A program made the position numbers and the translations under genes. The notes below the pieces were generated by a model. The model was not told the origin of the DNA. It searched no databases and saw only the letters and a program-made list of their open reading frames with translations. 64,000 nt of DNA from Aureitalea marina (lineage in GTDB: Bacteria > Bacteroidota > Bacteroidia > Flavobacteriales > Flavobacteriaceae): assembly GCF_002943755.1 (NCBI RefSeq), contig NZ_MQUB01000001.1:1042501-1106500 (forward strand), read 5' to 3'. Shown here piece by piece: positions 43,607 through 51,617 of the stretch (positions within the stretch are counted from its first letter, which is position 1; each line of letters starts with the position of its first letter).

Positions 43607-45701
43607 GACCTTAATGAACAAAGAGGTGAGCAATCGCTACCTGAACCGTGAGCTGAGCTGGCTTCAGTTTAATGCGCGGGTGTTGCAGGAAGCGGAGGAC
43701 ATCAGTGTACCCCTGATCGAACGCCTGAGGTTTCTTGGAATTTTCTCTAATAACCTTGACGAATTCTTCAAGGTCCGCTATGCGACCATTCGGCGAATCG
43801 TAGAAGCAGGTAGAGAGGGTTTTAATGTGTTGGGAGGTATCACAGCCAAAGATCTGCTGGAAACCATTACCCAAACGGTGATCAGTCAGCAGGCCAATAG
43901 CATGAGCGTCCTTAGCGATATCACCCAGGAATTGCAAAAGGAGAACATCCACATCATAGACGAAACCCAGGTAAATGAAGAACAGGCGGAATTTATAAAC
44001 TCTTATTTCATTCGGAATGTGAGTCCTGCATTGGCCACTATTATGGTATCCGAATTGGAGGAGTTTCCCGAGTTGAAGGATAGCGGGGCCTATTTGGCGA
44101 TCAGAATGCTGATGAAACCAAATGACGAGACCTTCGAGCAACGGATCAATTATGCACTGATCGAAATTCCGAGGGTCATCGATCGCTTCGTGGTTTTACC
44201 CTCCAGCGGTGAGAAGAAGTTCATTATCATGCTGGACGATCTGATCCGATTCAGCCTGGGCAATATCTTCAATATCTTTGAATATGAGGAGATAACTGCT
44301 CATATGATCAAGATCACCCGGGATGCGGAACTGGATATCGACAGTGATCTTTCCAGGAGTTTCTTAGAAAAGATCTCCAAGGGTGTAAAGGGACGTAGTT
44401 CTGGCGTTCCGGTGCGTTTTGTTTACGACAAAGAGATCGATAATGAGACCTTGGCATTCCTGCTCACCAAAATGGATATACACGATACAGACAGTATTAT
44501 TCCCGGTGGGCGGTATCACAACCGGCGTGATTATATGGGCTTCCCTGACCTGGGAAGAAAAGACCTGCTCTACGAACCTAAAACACCTTTGCCTATACCA
44601 GGACTGAGCTTGCAGGGCAGTATGCTGGACGAAATATCGAAAAAGGATTACTTGCTTTATTCCCCTTACCAATCCTTTGCCTATGTGGTAAAGTTTCTAA
44701 GAGAGGCTGCCATCGACCCCAAGGTGAAAACCATCAAGATCACCATTTACAGACTGGCCTCCATCAGTCATATTGCGGGGTCATTGATCAATGCCGTAAA
44801 GAACGGCAAGGAAGTGACCGTTCAAATCGAATTACAGGCCAGATTTGACGAGGCAGCCAACATTCGCTACGCCGAACAAATGCAGACCGAAGGGGTCAAG
44901 CTGATTTTTGGGGTTACCGGTCTTAAGGTACACTGTAAGGCCTGCGTGGTGGAGAGATTGGAAAGTCAGAAGTTAAGGCGATATTCTTTTATCAGCACCG
45001 GTAATTTCAATGAATCCACGGCACGCATCTATACGGATTATACGCTGTTCACTGCTAATCCGAAGATCGGGAAGGAGATCAATAAGGTCTTCGACTTTTT
45101 TGAGGTGAATTATCAGGTCAAAAAGTATCGACACCTGATCGTTTCTCCTCATTATACGCGGAACGCTTTCAATAATCTGATCCAACAAGAAGTAGAGAAC
45201 CACAAGAACGGATTATCCAGCGGCATCCGACTTAAGCTGAATAGTCTGTCAGACTTCAAGATGATCGACAAGCTCTATGACGCCAGCAGGGCAGGAGTGA
45301 AGATTCAATTGATCGTACGTGGTATTTGTTGCCTGATCCCCGGAGTAGAAGGGATGTCAGAAAATATTGAGGTGATCAGTATCGTGGACAAATTCCTGGA
45401 ACACCCCAGATTGTATATATTTGAGAATGCCGGAGATCCCAAATATTATATCTCGTCGGCAGATTTTATGAGCCGGAACCTGGATCGCCGGGTTGAGATC
45501 AGTTGTCCGATATACGATCCCGATATCAAAAGAGAGTTGGAGGACACCTTCCAGATCAGTTGGAATGACAATGTCAAGGCCAGGGTTATCTCGGACAAAC
45601 AGGACAATGCCTATCGCAAGAATGACAAACCACCAGCCCGCTCCCAGTTTGAGCTATATGATTACTACCTGAATAAACTGAAAGAATTTGATTCACATTG
45701 A
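43599..45701 (+). CDS. ppk1: Polyphosphate kinase 1
   Basis: A 700-residue PPK1 that reversibly polymerises ATP gamma-phosphate into polyphosphate. The N-terminal YLNRELSWLQFNARVLQEA, the LARFDEAANIR region (LQARFDEAANIRYAE), the catalytic-histidine segment GLKVHCKACVVER and the C-terminal YYISSADFMSRNLDRR are all present. Length is usual. Middle gene of a sixA-ppk1-ppx operon with overlapping ends. Confidence 0.94.
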   Translation: MSETLMNKEVSNRYLNRELSWLQFNARVLQEAEDISVPLIERLRFLGIFSNNLDEFFKVRYATIRRIVEAGREGFNVLGGITAKDLLETITQTVISQQANSMSVLSDITQELQKENIHIIDETQVNEEQAEFINSYFIRNVSPALATIMVSELEEFPELKDSGAYLAIRMLMKPNDETFEQRINYALIEIPRVIDRFVVLPSSGEKKFIIMLDDLIRFSLGNIFNIFEYEEITAHMIKITRDAELDIDSDLSRSFLEKISKGVKGRSSGVPVRFVYDKEIDNETLAFLLTKMDIHDTDSIIPGGRYHNRRDYMGFPDLGRKDLLYEPKTPLPIPGLSLQGSMLDEISKKDYLLYSPYQSFAYVVKFLREAAIDPKVKTIKITIYRLASISHIAGSLINAVKNGKEVTVQIELQARFDEAANIRYAEQMQTEGVKLIFGVTGLKVHCKACVVERLESQKLRRYSFISTGNFNESTARIYTDYTLFTANPKIGKEINKVFDFFEVNYQVKKYRHLIVSPHYTRNAFNNLIQQEVENHKNGLSSGIRLKLNSLSDFKMIDKLYDASRAGVKIQLIVRGICCLIPGVEGMSENIEVISIVDKFLEHPRLYIFENAGDPKYYISSADFMSRNLDRRVEISCPIYDPDIKRELEDTFQISWNDNVKARVISDKQDNAYRKNDKPPARSQFELYDYYLNKLKEFDSH

Positions 45702-46602
45702 AAAATATGCGGCCATCGACATTGGCTCCAATGCCATTCGATTGCTGATAGCGACCATAATTGAGAAGGAAGGATTCCCCACCCAAGTAAAAAAAACCTC
45801 CCTGGTTCGTGTGCCCATTCGGCTAGGTGCAGATGTTTTCCTAAACGGCAGGATATCAGTAAACAACTACAGGCGCATGGTAGACGCCATGAACGCTTAT
45901 AGTTTATTAATGAAGACTCATGGAGTCTCTAGCTACAGGGCTTGTGCTACGTCTGCCATGCGAGAAGCCGAAAATGGTGAAGAGCTGGCCAGGCAGATCC
46001 GAAAGGCCACCGGGGTCAATATCCAGATCATCAATGGTCAGGAAGAGGCCACCATTATTGCGAGTACCAACCTTTGGAACCAGATAGATCCGGACAAGAC
46101 CTATCTCTACGTTGATGTAGGAGGTGGAAGTACAGAATTTACCGTCTTTTCAGACCGCCATAACATCGTATCAAAATCCTTTAAGTTAGGAACGGTACGT
46201 ATACTGAACGATATGGTGAGCGACAAGGTGTGGGACGATGTTAAAAAGTGGATCAAAAAGAATACGGGTAAGTACGAGAAGATCAGCCTGATCGGTTCCG
46301 GAGGTAATATCAACAGTATCTACAAAAGCAGTGGTCGGAAAATAGGTAAACCCCTCAGTTACCTCTATCTCTACAACTTTTACCAGAAGCTCAAGTCCAT
46401 GAACTATCATGAACGGATCTTTAATCTGCAAATGAATCCGGATCGAGCTGATGTTATCCTTCCAGCTTCACGAATTTACCTTTCTGCGATGAAATGGAGC
46501 AATGCCAAGAATGTATATGTACCCAAGATAGGTTTGTCCGACGGCATTATAAAAACGCTCTATAACGAACGCCAGGCCAGGAATATAGAAGTGAACTCCT
46601 GA
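45688..46602 (+). CDS. ppx: Exopolyphosphatase (Ppx/GppA family)
   Basis: A 304-residue ASKHA-fold phosphatase. YAAIDIGSNAIRLLIA (phosphate 1 loop), ACATSAMREAENG, GQEEA, and YVDVGGGSTEFTVF (phosphate 2 loop) identify the Ppx/GppA family. It is the short form without the C-terminal HD domain. It starts with TTG at 45688, overlapping ppk1 by 14 bases. Together with ppk1 it controls polyphosphate level. Some family members hydrolyse pppGpp instead. Confidence 0.9.
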   Translation: MIHIEKYAAIDIGSNAIRLLIATIIEKEGFPTQVKKTSLVRVPIRLGADVFLNGRISVNNYRRMVDAMNAYSLLMKTHGVSSYRACATSAMREAENGEELARQIRKATGVNIQIINGQEEATIIASTNLWNQIDPDKTYLYVDVGGGSTEFTVFSDRHNIVSKSFKLGTVRILNDMVSDKVWDDVKKWIKKNTGKYEKISLIGSGGNINSIYKSSGRKIGKPLSYLYLYNFYQKLKSMNYHERIFNLQMNPDRADVILPASRIYLSAMKWSNAKNVYVPKIGLSDGIIKTLYNERQARNIEVNS

Positions 46603-46706
46603 GTATAGGCAACTTTTTTCCAGTTTTAGACGTCGAGCAATAAACAAACTGTATTGGCGGAACGCGTCTGCACTATATCGATTGGATTCTAATTGGTGTG
46701 AAGTAA

Positions 46707-47312
46707 CTAGCCGTGCATGGTCTCTTGCTTCCCAAGATCTTTAATAAGTTCGGCCTCATGAGTCAGTAGATCCTGCCACTTCTGATCAACTTCTTCCCGG
46801 TTTCCGTACTTCCTGGCAAATCCCAAAAACATGGTGTAGTGATTGGCCTCGGAGATCATAAGCTTTCGGTAGAAATCGGCCAGTTTCTTGTCTGGAAGTT
46901 CTTCGCTGAGCAGCCTGAAGCGTTCACAACTCCGTGCCTCGATTAGTGCAGCATACAACAAGCGGTGGATCAACTGATCCAGACGGCTGCCTCCCTTGGG
47001 AAAGAATTTCATCAGATCGTTAACATAGACGTCCTTCCGCTCCCTGCCCAATACATAACCTCGTTCCAATAGCCTGTCGTGAACCATTTTAAAGTGGCTC
47101 ATCTCTTCCTGTGCCAATAAGGTCATCTCGTCTACCAATTCACTGTATTCAGGATAACCTATGATGAGCGAAATAGCCGTTGACGCTGCCTTTTGTTCAC
47201 AATAGGCGTGATCTGTAAGGATCTCTTCAATATTCTTCTCTACGATATTGACCCAACGCGGATCGGTGGGCAGCTTTAGCCCCAGCATCTTAATATTCTC
47301 CTGGTTCTCCAT
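46707..47312 (-). CDS. miaE: tRNA-(ms2io6A)-hydroxylase MiaE-like
   Basis: A 201-residue ferritin-like diiron oxygenase. Carboxylate and histidine ligands are seen in HAYCEQKAAS, LLAQEEMSHFKMVHDR, LIEARSCERFRLL and SEANHYTMF. MiaE hydroxylates the isopentenyl group of ms2i6A37 in tRNA; the assignment fits the flavobacterial family (LGLKLPTDPRWVNIVE). The family usually starts at the ATG at 47288; the upstream ATG at 47312 adds eight residues. It lies four bases after dnaX in the same orientation. Confidence 0.87.
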   Translation of the reverse strand: MENQENIKMLGLKLPTDPRWVNIVEKNIEEILTDHAYCEQKAASTAISLIIGYPEYSELVDEMTLLAQEEMSHFKMVHDRLLERGYVLGRERKDVYVNDLMKFFPKGGSRLDQLIHRLLYAALIEARSCERFRLLSEELPDKKLADFYRKLMISEANHYTMFLGFARKYGNREEVDQKWQDLLTHEAELIKDLGKQETMHG

Positions 47313-47316
47313 GGTA

Positions 47317-49062
47317 TTAAATATCGAGATCGAAGGACTTGCGCAGATCTTCGACCAAAGGGTTCTTCTTTTTCATCAGTTCGAACTTCTCCCTGGGGGT
47401 ATAGGCATACCTTTTTGTCTCCGTTTCGTTTACCTCTATGGAAAGATCGACCTGATCATTCTTGAGCTGCGTACGGATATATCGCAGCAATTCAGGCTTA
47501 GCCCGCTCCAATTCCACCTTGATCGTACTATTGGGGAAGACCAGATGGATCAAATGCCCTTCCAGTCGAGGTACTCCCATGGAAAGATGGGAATGTAAGT
47601 TAAACCGCCCATCCTTTTCGATCTTACTGGCAAAGCTATTCCAGGCATCCAGCATATCACCTTCTGTAAATTCTTCCCGCAGTTCCTGGCGTTGAACATC
47701 CCTGGACTGTCGCTGAAGTTCAAGCTCCTTTTTCTTTCGTACACTTTTAAGCGATAGGCCTGAAACTTTTTCTGCATTGCGCTTAACGAGCCTTTTGGCA
47801 GCTTGAACATCCGGTTCAGTGGATAGTTCTGTGGGCTCTGGCGACACATCATCCTCTTTGGCCGGCTTTGAAAGTTCACTTTCCGGATTGATCGGTTTAG
47901 CAATGGGATTATCCTGTTTAACTGGGATTTCGGGTCTAGCTTCTTCTTTAGACCCAGGGTTCTTAACCGGAGGAAGTATTTTTAGGCTAGTCTTTTTTTT
48001 TTCGAGGCCTTGACCTATAGAAGCTAATTTCATCAGGCATAACTCCACTAGCAAGCGTTGATTGCGGCTACTCTTGTATTCCAGGTCACAGGAATTGGCC
48101 AGATCTATAGCCTGCATCAAGAACGATTCTGTCACCTCCTTTGCCTGTTCCAGGTAGCGTTTTCGGATGTCTAAACCAACCTCCAATAAATCCAGGGTTT
48201 GAGGGTTCTTACCAACAAGCAGATCCCTAAAATGAGAAGCCAGCCCCGAGATAAAGTGACGGCCATCGAAACCAGAGGCCAGGACCTCGTTAAAGGCGGA
48301 TAGCAATTCCGGAATCTGGTGAGCCAAGATCATATCGGTCATTGAAAGATAGACCTCGTGATCCAAAACGTGTAAATTCTGCGCTACAGTCTGCCTGGTC
48401 AACTTATTGCCGGCAAAGCTAACCACCCGATCAAAGATGGAAAGTGCGTCCCTCATAGCTCCATCCGCTTTTTGGGCGATCAAATGCAGGGCATCATCTT
48501 CAGCATCTATTCCTTCCTGCTCGGCCACTTTAGCAAGTTGCTCCTTGATATCCTGGACAGTGATCCTACGGAAATCAAAGATCTGACACCTGGACAAAAT
48601 GGTCGGAATGATCTTGTGCTTCTCTGTGGTTGCCAGAATGAAAATAGCATGGGAGGGAGGTTCTTCCAAGGTCTTTAAGAATGCATTGAAAGCACTAGAA
48701 GACAACATATGCACCTCATCGATGATATAGACCTTGTACTTTCCGATCTGAGGCGGTATTCTGACCTGATCGATCAGACTCCTGATATCGTCTACAGAGT
48801 TGTTGGAGGCGGCATCCAGTTCGAAGATATTGAAGGCAAAATCCTCTTCCTTCTGGTGATCTTCGTCCTCGTTGATCCGCTTGGCCAGAATACGAGCGCA
48901 CGTGGTTTTTCCAACTCCTCGGGGGCCAGTAAATAAAAGGGCTTGAGCCAAATGATCCTGGGCAATGGCATTTTCCAGGGTATTGGTAATGGCCTGCTGT
49001 CCGACCACATCTTCAAAACGGGTAGGACGGTACTTTCTGGCTGAAACGATGAAGTGCTCCAT
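47317..49062 (-). CDS. dnaX: DNA polymerase III subunits gamma and tau
   Basis: A 581-residue clamp-loader ATPase. Walker A GPRGVGKT (46-53), DEVHML (115-120) and the sensor region ILSRCQIFD (from ~155) are intact. The four-cysteine zinc module usual between Walker A and DEVH is missing: K61 leads straight to NEDEDHQKEEDFAFNIFELDAAS. Domain III ends at about residue 350 and is followed at once by E354-K-K-K357, encoded by a run of ten As (48002-47993). Slippage there by -1 yields D and stop TAG (47989-47987), a 358-residue gamma-like form; loss of one A also stops soon after. The ATG at 49062 (MEHFIVSARKYRP) is chosen; the longer frame enters rnpB. Confidence 0.92.
   Translation of the reverse strand: MEHFIVSARKYRPTRFEDVVGQQAITNTLENAIAQDHLAQALLFTGPRGVGKTTCARILAKRINEDEDHQKEEDFAFNIFELDAASNNSVDDIRSLIDQVRIPPQIGKYKVYIIDEVHMLSSSAFNAFLKTLEEPPSHAIFILATTEKHKIIPTILSRCQIFDFRRITVQDIKEQLAKVAEQEGIDAEDDALHLIAQKADGAMRDALSIFDRVVSFAGNKLTRQTVAQNLHVLDHEVYLSMTDMILAHQIPELLSAFNEVLASGFDGRHFISGLASHFRDLLVGKNPQTLDLLEVGLDIRKRYLEQAKEVTESFLMQAIDLANSCDLEYKSSRNQRLLVELCLMKLASIGQGLEKKKTSLKILPPVKNPGSKEEARPEIPVKQDNPIAKPINPESELSKPAKEDDVSPEPTELSTEPDVQAAKRLVKRNAEKVSGLSLKSVRKKKELELQRQSRDVQRQELREEFTEGDMLDAWNSFASKIEKDGRFNLHSHLSMGVPRLEGHLIHLVFPNSTIKVELERAKPELLRYIRTQLKNDQVDLSIEVNETETKRYAYTPREKFELMKKKNPLVEDLRKSFDLDI
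47987..48003 (-). promoter_or_regulatory. Slippery A10 frameshift site in dnaX
   Basis: Read on the minus strand the site is GAA AAA AAA AAG ACT AG. It contains the classical A AAA AAG heptamer; a -1 shift reads GAC TAG and stops. A +1 shift reads CTA GCC TAA and also stops. Ten consecutive As also permit RNA polymerase slippage. Confidence 0.65.
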
Positions 49063-49072
49063 AGTGGGTAAA

Positions 49073-49080
49073 CAAATATA
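49073..49080 (-). promoter_or_regulatory. Promoter -7 element of dnaX
   Basis: On the minus strand this reads TATATTTG, matching TAnnTTTG, about 10 bases before the dnaX ATG. No clear -33 TTG is seen. Confidence 0.45.
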
Positions 49081-49143
49081 AAATACTAGCCTTAGTTGAC
49101 CGTGATGACCTACCACTAATTTCTGGTTTTTATCAACATTGAC

Positions 49144-49151
49144 TAACTTTG
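49144..49151 (+). promoter_or_regulatory. Promoter -7 element of rnpB
   Basis: TAACTTTG matches TAnnTTTG and ends five bases before the first paired base of the RNase P RNA, as expected for its transcription start. Confidence 0.6.
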
Positions 49152-49155
49152 CAGC

Positions 49156-49490
49156 GCAGGCCGCCTTATCGCTGTGTACTAGGGCATAGCTCAGTACATG
49201 GAGGAAAGTCCGGACACCACAGGGAGGCATATCGGTTAACGGCCGACCCTTGTAGCACGTGCTACAGGGAGGACAAGTGCAACAGAAAGTATGTACAGGT
49301 TAAGCTGTAGTGAAATCAGGTAAACTCTATGCGGTGAAATGCCATGTATACCTGCGCCTGAGGGCGTCCCGCCCAAGCAGGAGGGTAGGCAGATAGAGGT
49401 GTTTGGTAACAAACACTCCAGATAAATGATAAGGTCGTGAACTGAGCTTGCTCTGGTTTACGGACAGAATCCGGCTTACAGGCCTGCTTC
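49156..49490 (+). ncRNA. rnpB: RNase P RNA component (bacterial class A)
   Basis: The RNA that cleaves tRNA 5' leaders. The 5' core GGAGGAAAGTCCGGACACCA (from about 49200) and the 3' core ACGGACAGAATCCGGCTTAC (from about 49460) form the universal P4 region. GCAGGCC (49156-49162) pairs with GGCCTGC (49481-49487) to form P1, fixing both ends. Inner parts include GAGGGCGTCCCGCCC and AACAAACACTCC. A TAnnTTTG promoter lies just before. The 3' end overlaps the end of rsmD on the opposite strand. Confidence 0.95.
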
Positions 49491-50024
49491 CTTTTGGAAA
49501 ATACTGAATACGGATCCTCCGTATTTTCTCATCTCCACAAAATTGCTCAGATCACTGATGTCCTGGTGTTTGGAATGCTCTATAATCAGTAGTCCATCAG
49601 TCTTTAGCCGAGACCCCTCCATGATCTGCCCATGGTATTTCCCAAGCTCTAAAGCTTGCATTTCATAAGGCGGGTCCATAAAGATGAGATCATAACTATT
49701 CGAATCCTTCCTCAGATAGGTCCAACAATCCATCTTAACTGTTCTGATGGGAAGATCCAGCTTGGTGGCAGTTTGCTGAATGAACCTTACACAACCCGGA
49801 TGTTTATCTACAGCTACTACCATTTCGGCACCCCGAGAAGCAAATTCGAAACTGATACCACCTATGCCGGCAAATAGATCCAAAACACGGATCTCACTAA
49901 GATCGATTCTGTTACGCAGGATATTGAATAAGCCCTCTTTCGCAAAATCGGTTGTGGGACGTGCAGGAAGATTGCGGGGAGCCTGCAATCTTTTCCCCTT
50001 ATGGCTTCCGGAGATTATACGCAT
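49476..50024 (-). CDS. rsmD: 16S rRNA (guanine966-N2)-methyltransferase RsmD
   Basis: A 182-residue methyltransferase. MRIISGSHKGKRLQAP, RPTTDFAKEGLFNIL, motif I VLDLFAGIGGISFEFASRGA and catalytic DPPYEMQAL are all diagnostic of RsmD, which modifies G966 of 16S rRNA. It overlaps the upstream DUF3822 gene by one base. Its last codons (encoding KEAGL) lie across the P1 helix of rnpB on the other strand, so both must be conserved together. Confidence 0.92.
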   Translation of the reverse strand: MRIISGSHKGKRLQAPRNLPARPTTDFAKEGLFNILRNRIDLSEIRVLDLFAGIGGISFEFASRGAEMVVAVDKHPGCVRFIQQTATKLDLPIRTVKMDCWTYLRKDSNSYDLIFMDPPYEMQALELGKYHGQIMEGSRLKTDGLLIIEHSKHQDISDLSNFVEMRKYGGSVFSIFQKEAGL

Positions 50025-50800
50025 TACAAACTAAGTTTCAACAGGATCTGATGATGGGTAGGGCCGGGAAAATCATCTACGGCATTCAGTAAGTCCCTTT
50101 CCAAAAAACTAAGCTCTCGGATATAGGTGTAGAGCAATTCCCATCTTTCGTCGTCCTGCTCTATATCTCCGCACAATACAACCGGTATATTCTCAGGACT
50201 GTAATCCAATTGCTCCAGAGCGAACAACAGGAAATAGACAAAGTCTTCGGAAGATCGGAAGGGGTAGGTGTTACAGAGCTGTAATTTCCCTCCTTTAAAG
50301 ATCATGAGATCGAATCTATTCCTATTGCTATGCACATAGGCCACTGTTCTTTCCTGGGCTCGTTCCAAATAACAAAAATAGCCAAGCATAAGCGACACTG
50401 AATGGTAATAGTCGAAGGTGCCGTACTTGTCGAATAAGAGGTTATTGATATTGACCCATGGTACGTAAACCGAAACCAGATCTGTATTAGAAACTTCGTC
50501 ATGGGCCAAATAATCTCCTGCCAGTATCCTGGCATTGAATTTCAGATAGTCGCTGGCCCTCCTGGAATCAAACAATGAAGAGGGGACGATCGAATAAAGT
50601 TCAGAACAGTGGATCACTTTGATCTCCTCAAAGGGTCCCTCCAGAATCGGTCTGAGGTCAAACTGACGCATCAACTCGTCAGCCACTTGTTCCGGTGTGA
50701 GTTCGGAATCGAATGCGTGTTCCCAGCGGCCGATCGCTTTCCGGTTGGAAGCGTCTGCCACTAAAAAAGAAAGTCCGGACAAGGAAACTTGAACGGACAA
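50024..50800 (-). CDS. DUF3822 family protein
   Basis: A 258-residue protein with LSVQVSLSGLSFLVAD at the N-terminus and alternating strands and helices suggesting an actin-like/ASKHA fold, as noted for this Bacteroidota family. No catalytic motif is recognised. The frame is open upstream but has no ATG or GTG; TTG at 50800 is the only reasonable start. It pairs with rsmD, overlapping by one base, as in other flavobacteria, so a role near ribosome assembly is possible but unproven. Confidence 0.75.
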   Translation of the reverse strand: MSVQVSLSGLSFLVADASNRKAIGRWEHAFDSELTPEQVADELMRQFDLRPILEGPFEEIKVIHCSELYSIVPSSLFDSRRASDYLKFNARILAGDYLAHDEVSNTDLVSVYVPWVNINNLLFDKYGTFDYYHSVSLMLGYFCYLERAQERTVAYVHSNRNRFDLMIFKGGKLQLCNTYPFRSSEDFVYFLLFALEQLDYSPENIPVVLCGDIEQDDERWELLYTYIRELSFLERDLLNAVDDFPGPTHHQILLKLSL

Positions 50801-50825
50801 TCGTTTTAAGATGCTATTTTCGGGT

Positions 50826-51497
50826 CTAGTTTCCGCTGTTGTCTTTTTCGGTGTCGTACAACTGTGGCCAGTTCCCGGTGGTGTTGATCTCGTTCATAGA
50901 ACCGATAGAGATGTATTCTCCGTTCACACCATCTACAGAATTGACCTGCTTTTCATTGGCAACCATATCTTTATCCTTATCGTGAAGAATGACATCCTTA
51001 GATACTTTGCATTCGAACACGGAAAAGACGGTTCCATTTTTTTCCAGCTTGCCCGCTTCGATATCAAATTGAGCATCGATGCCCTCCACTGGCACATTCA
51101 TCATCGTTTTATATCGATCGCTCCCACCATACAGTGAATCCTTCACATTTACAAACCCTAAAGTATCCAATAAAGTCTCTTCGATAAAGTAACCTTCGTC
51201 TATTCCGTATGCCCTATTCTTTTCGACATCCGCATAACTAGTATCTCGTCGCTGAATAATGGCAAATTGAGCAGTGTCCACAAATTGAACCAGGCTATCG
51301 AAATTACCACTGAAATTACCGGTGATCTCCTGGTGAGCTAACTGAGCAACTCGAACATCCTTCAAGGTCTTGATCACAGCCCGGTAACGAACTTCTTTCT
51401 CCTTGTTAAACTGAACAGGTCCCAAAACGGAATTATAGAGTTTATAGCCAAGGAAAATGATGACTACCCACAGGACAATCTGGATTACAACTTTCAT
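50826..51497 (-). CDS. Conserved single-pass membrane protein
   Basis: A 223-residue protein with one N-terminal transmembrane helix (VIQIVLWVVIIFLGYKLYNSVLG, given as residues 4-26) and a periplasmic domain that starts with VRYRAVIKTLKDVRVAQLAHQEITG, a pilin-like helical opening. There is no lipobox. It resembles proteins conserved upstream of DUF3822 in flavobacteria. Function unknown. It is the first gene of a likely unit with DUF3822 and rsmD. Confidence 0.65.
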   Translation of the reverse strand: MKVVIQIVLWVVIIFLGYKLYNSVLGPVQFNKEKEVRYRAVIKTLKDVRVAQLAHQEITGNFSGNFDSLVQFVDTAQFAIIQRRDTSYADVEKNRAYGIDEGYFIEETLLDTLGFVNVKDSLYGGSDRYKTMMNVPVEGIDAQFDIEAGKLEKNGTVFSVFECKVSKDVILHDKDKDMVANEKQVNSVDGVNGEYISIGSMNEINTTGNWPQLYDTEKDNSGN

Positions 51498-51588
51498 TAT
51501 GCGATTGTTTAAATAAGTTTGAATTCGATTGGTAACAAATCTACAATTTTTTTTTGTTCACCAAAGTGATACGTCAATTTTTCATCTT

Positions 51589-51596
51589 TATCTTTG
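51589..51596 (+). promoter_or_regulatory. Promoter -7 element of the RecD-like helicase gene
   Basis: TATCTTTG matches TAnnTTTG. Transcription would begin near 51602, downstream of the TTG at 51594, which rules that start out and supports the ATG at 51618. No -33 TTG at normal spacing is seen. Confidence 0.55.
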
Positions 51597-51617
51597 AACG
51601 GCCTCGAGCCTTGTAAA

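Noticed and set aside
47441-49062. CRISPR arrays, insertion sequences or tRNA genes
   Set aside because: The whole window was read for direct repeats with regular spacers, transposase motifs and the GGTTCGAAT-type tRNA arm; none was found. The only non-coding RNAs supported are the 6S-like RNA and rnpB.
49063-49230. Long N-terminal extension of the dnaX frame into rnpB
   Set aside because: The first 56 residues of the long frame look random, overlap the RNase P RNA, and lie upstream of a TAnnTTTG promoter; family proteins begin at the ATG at 49062.
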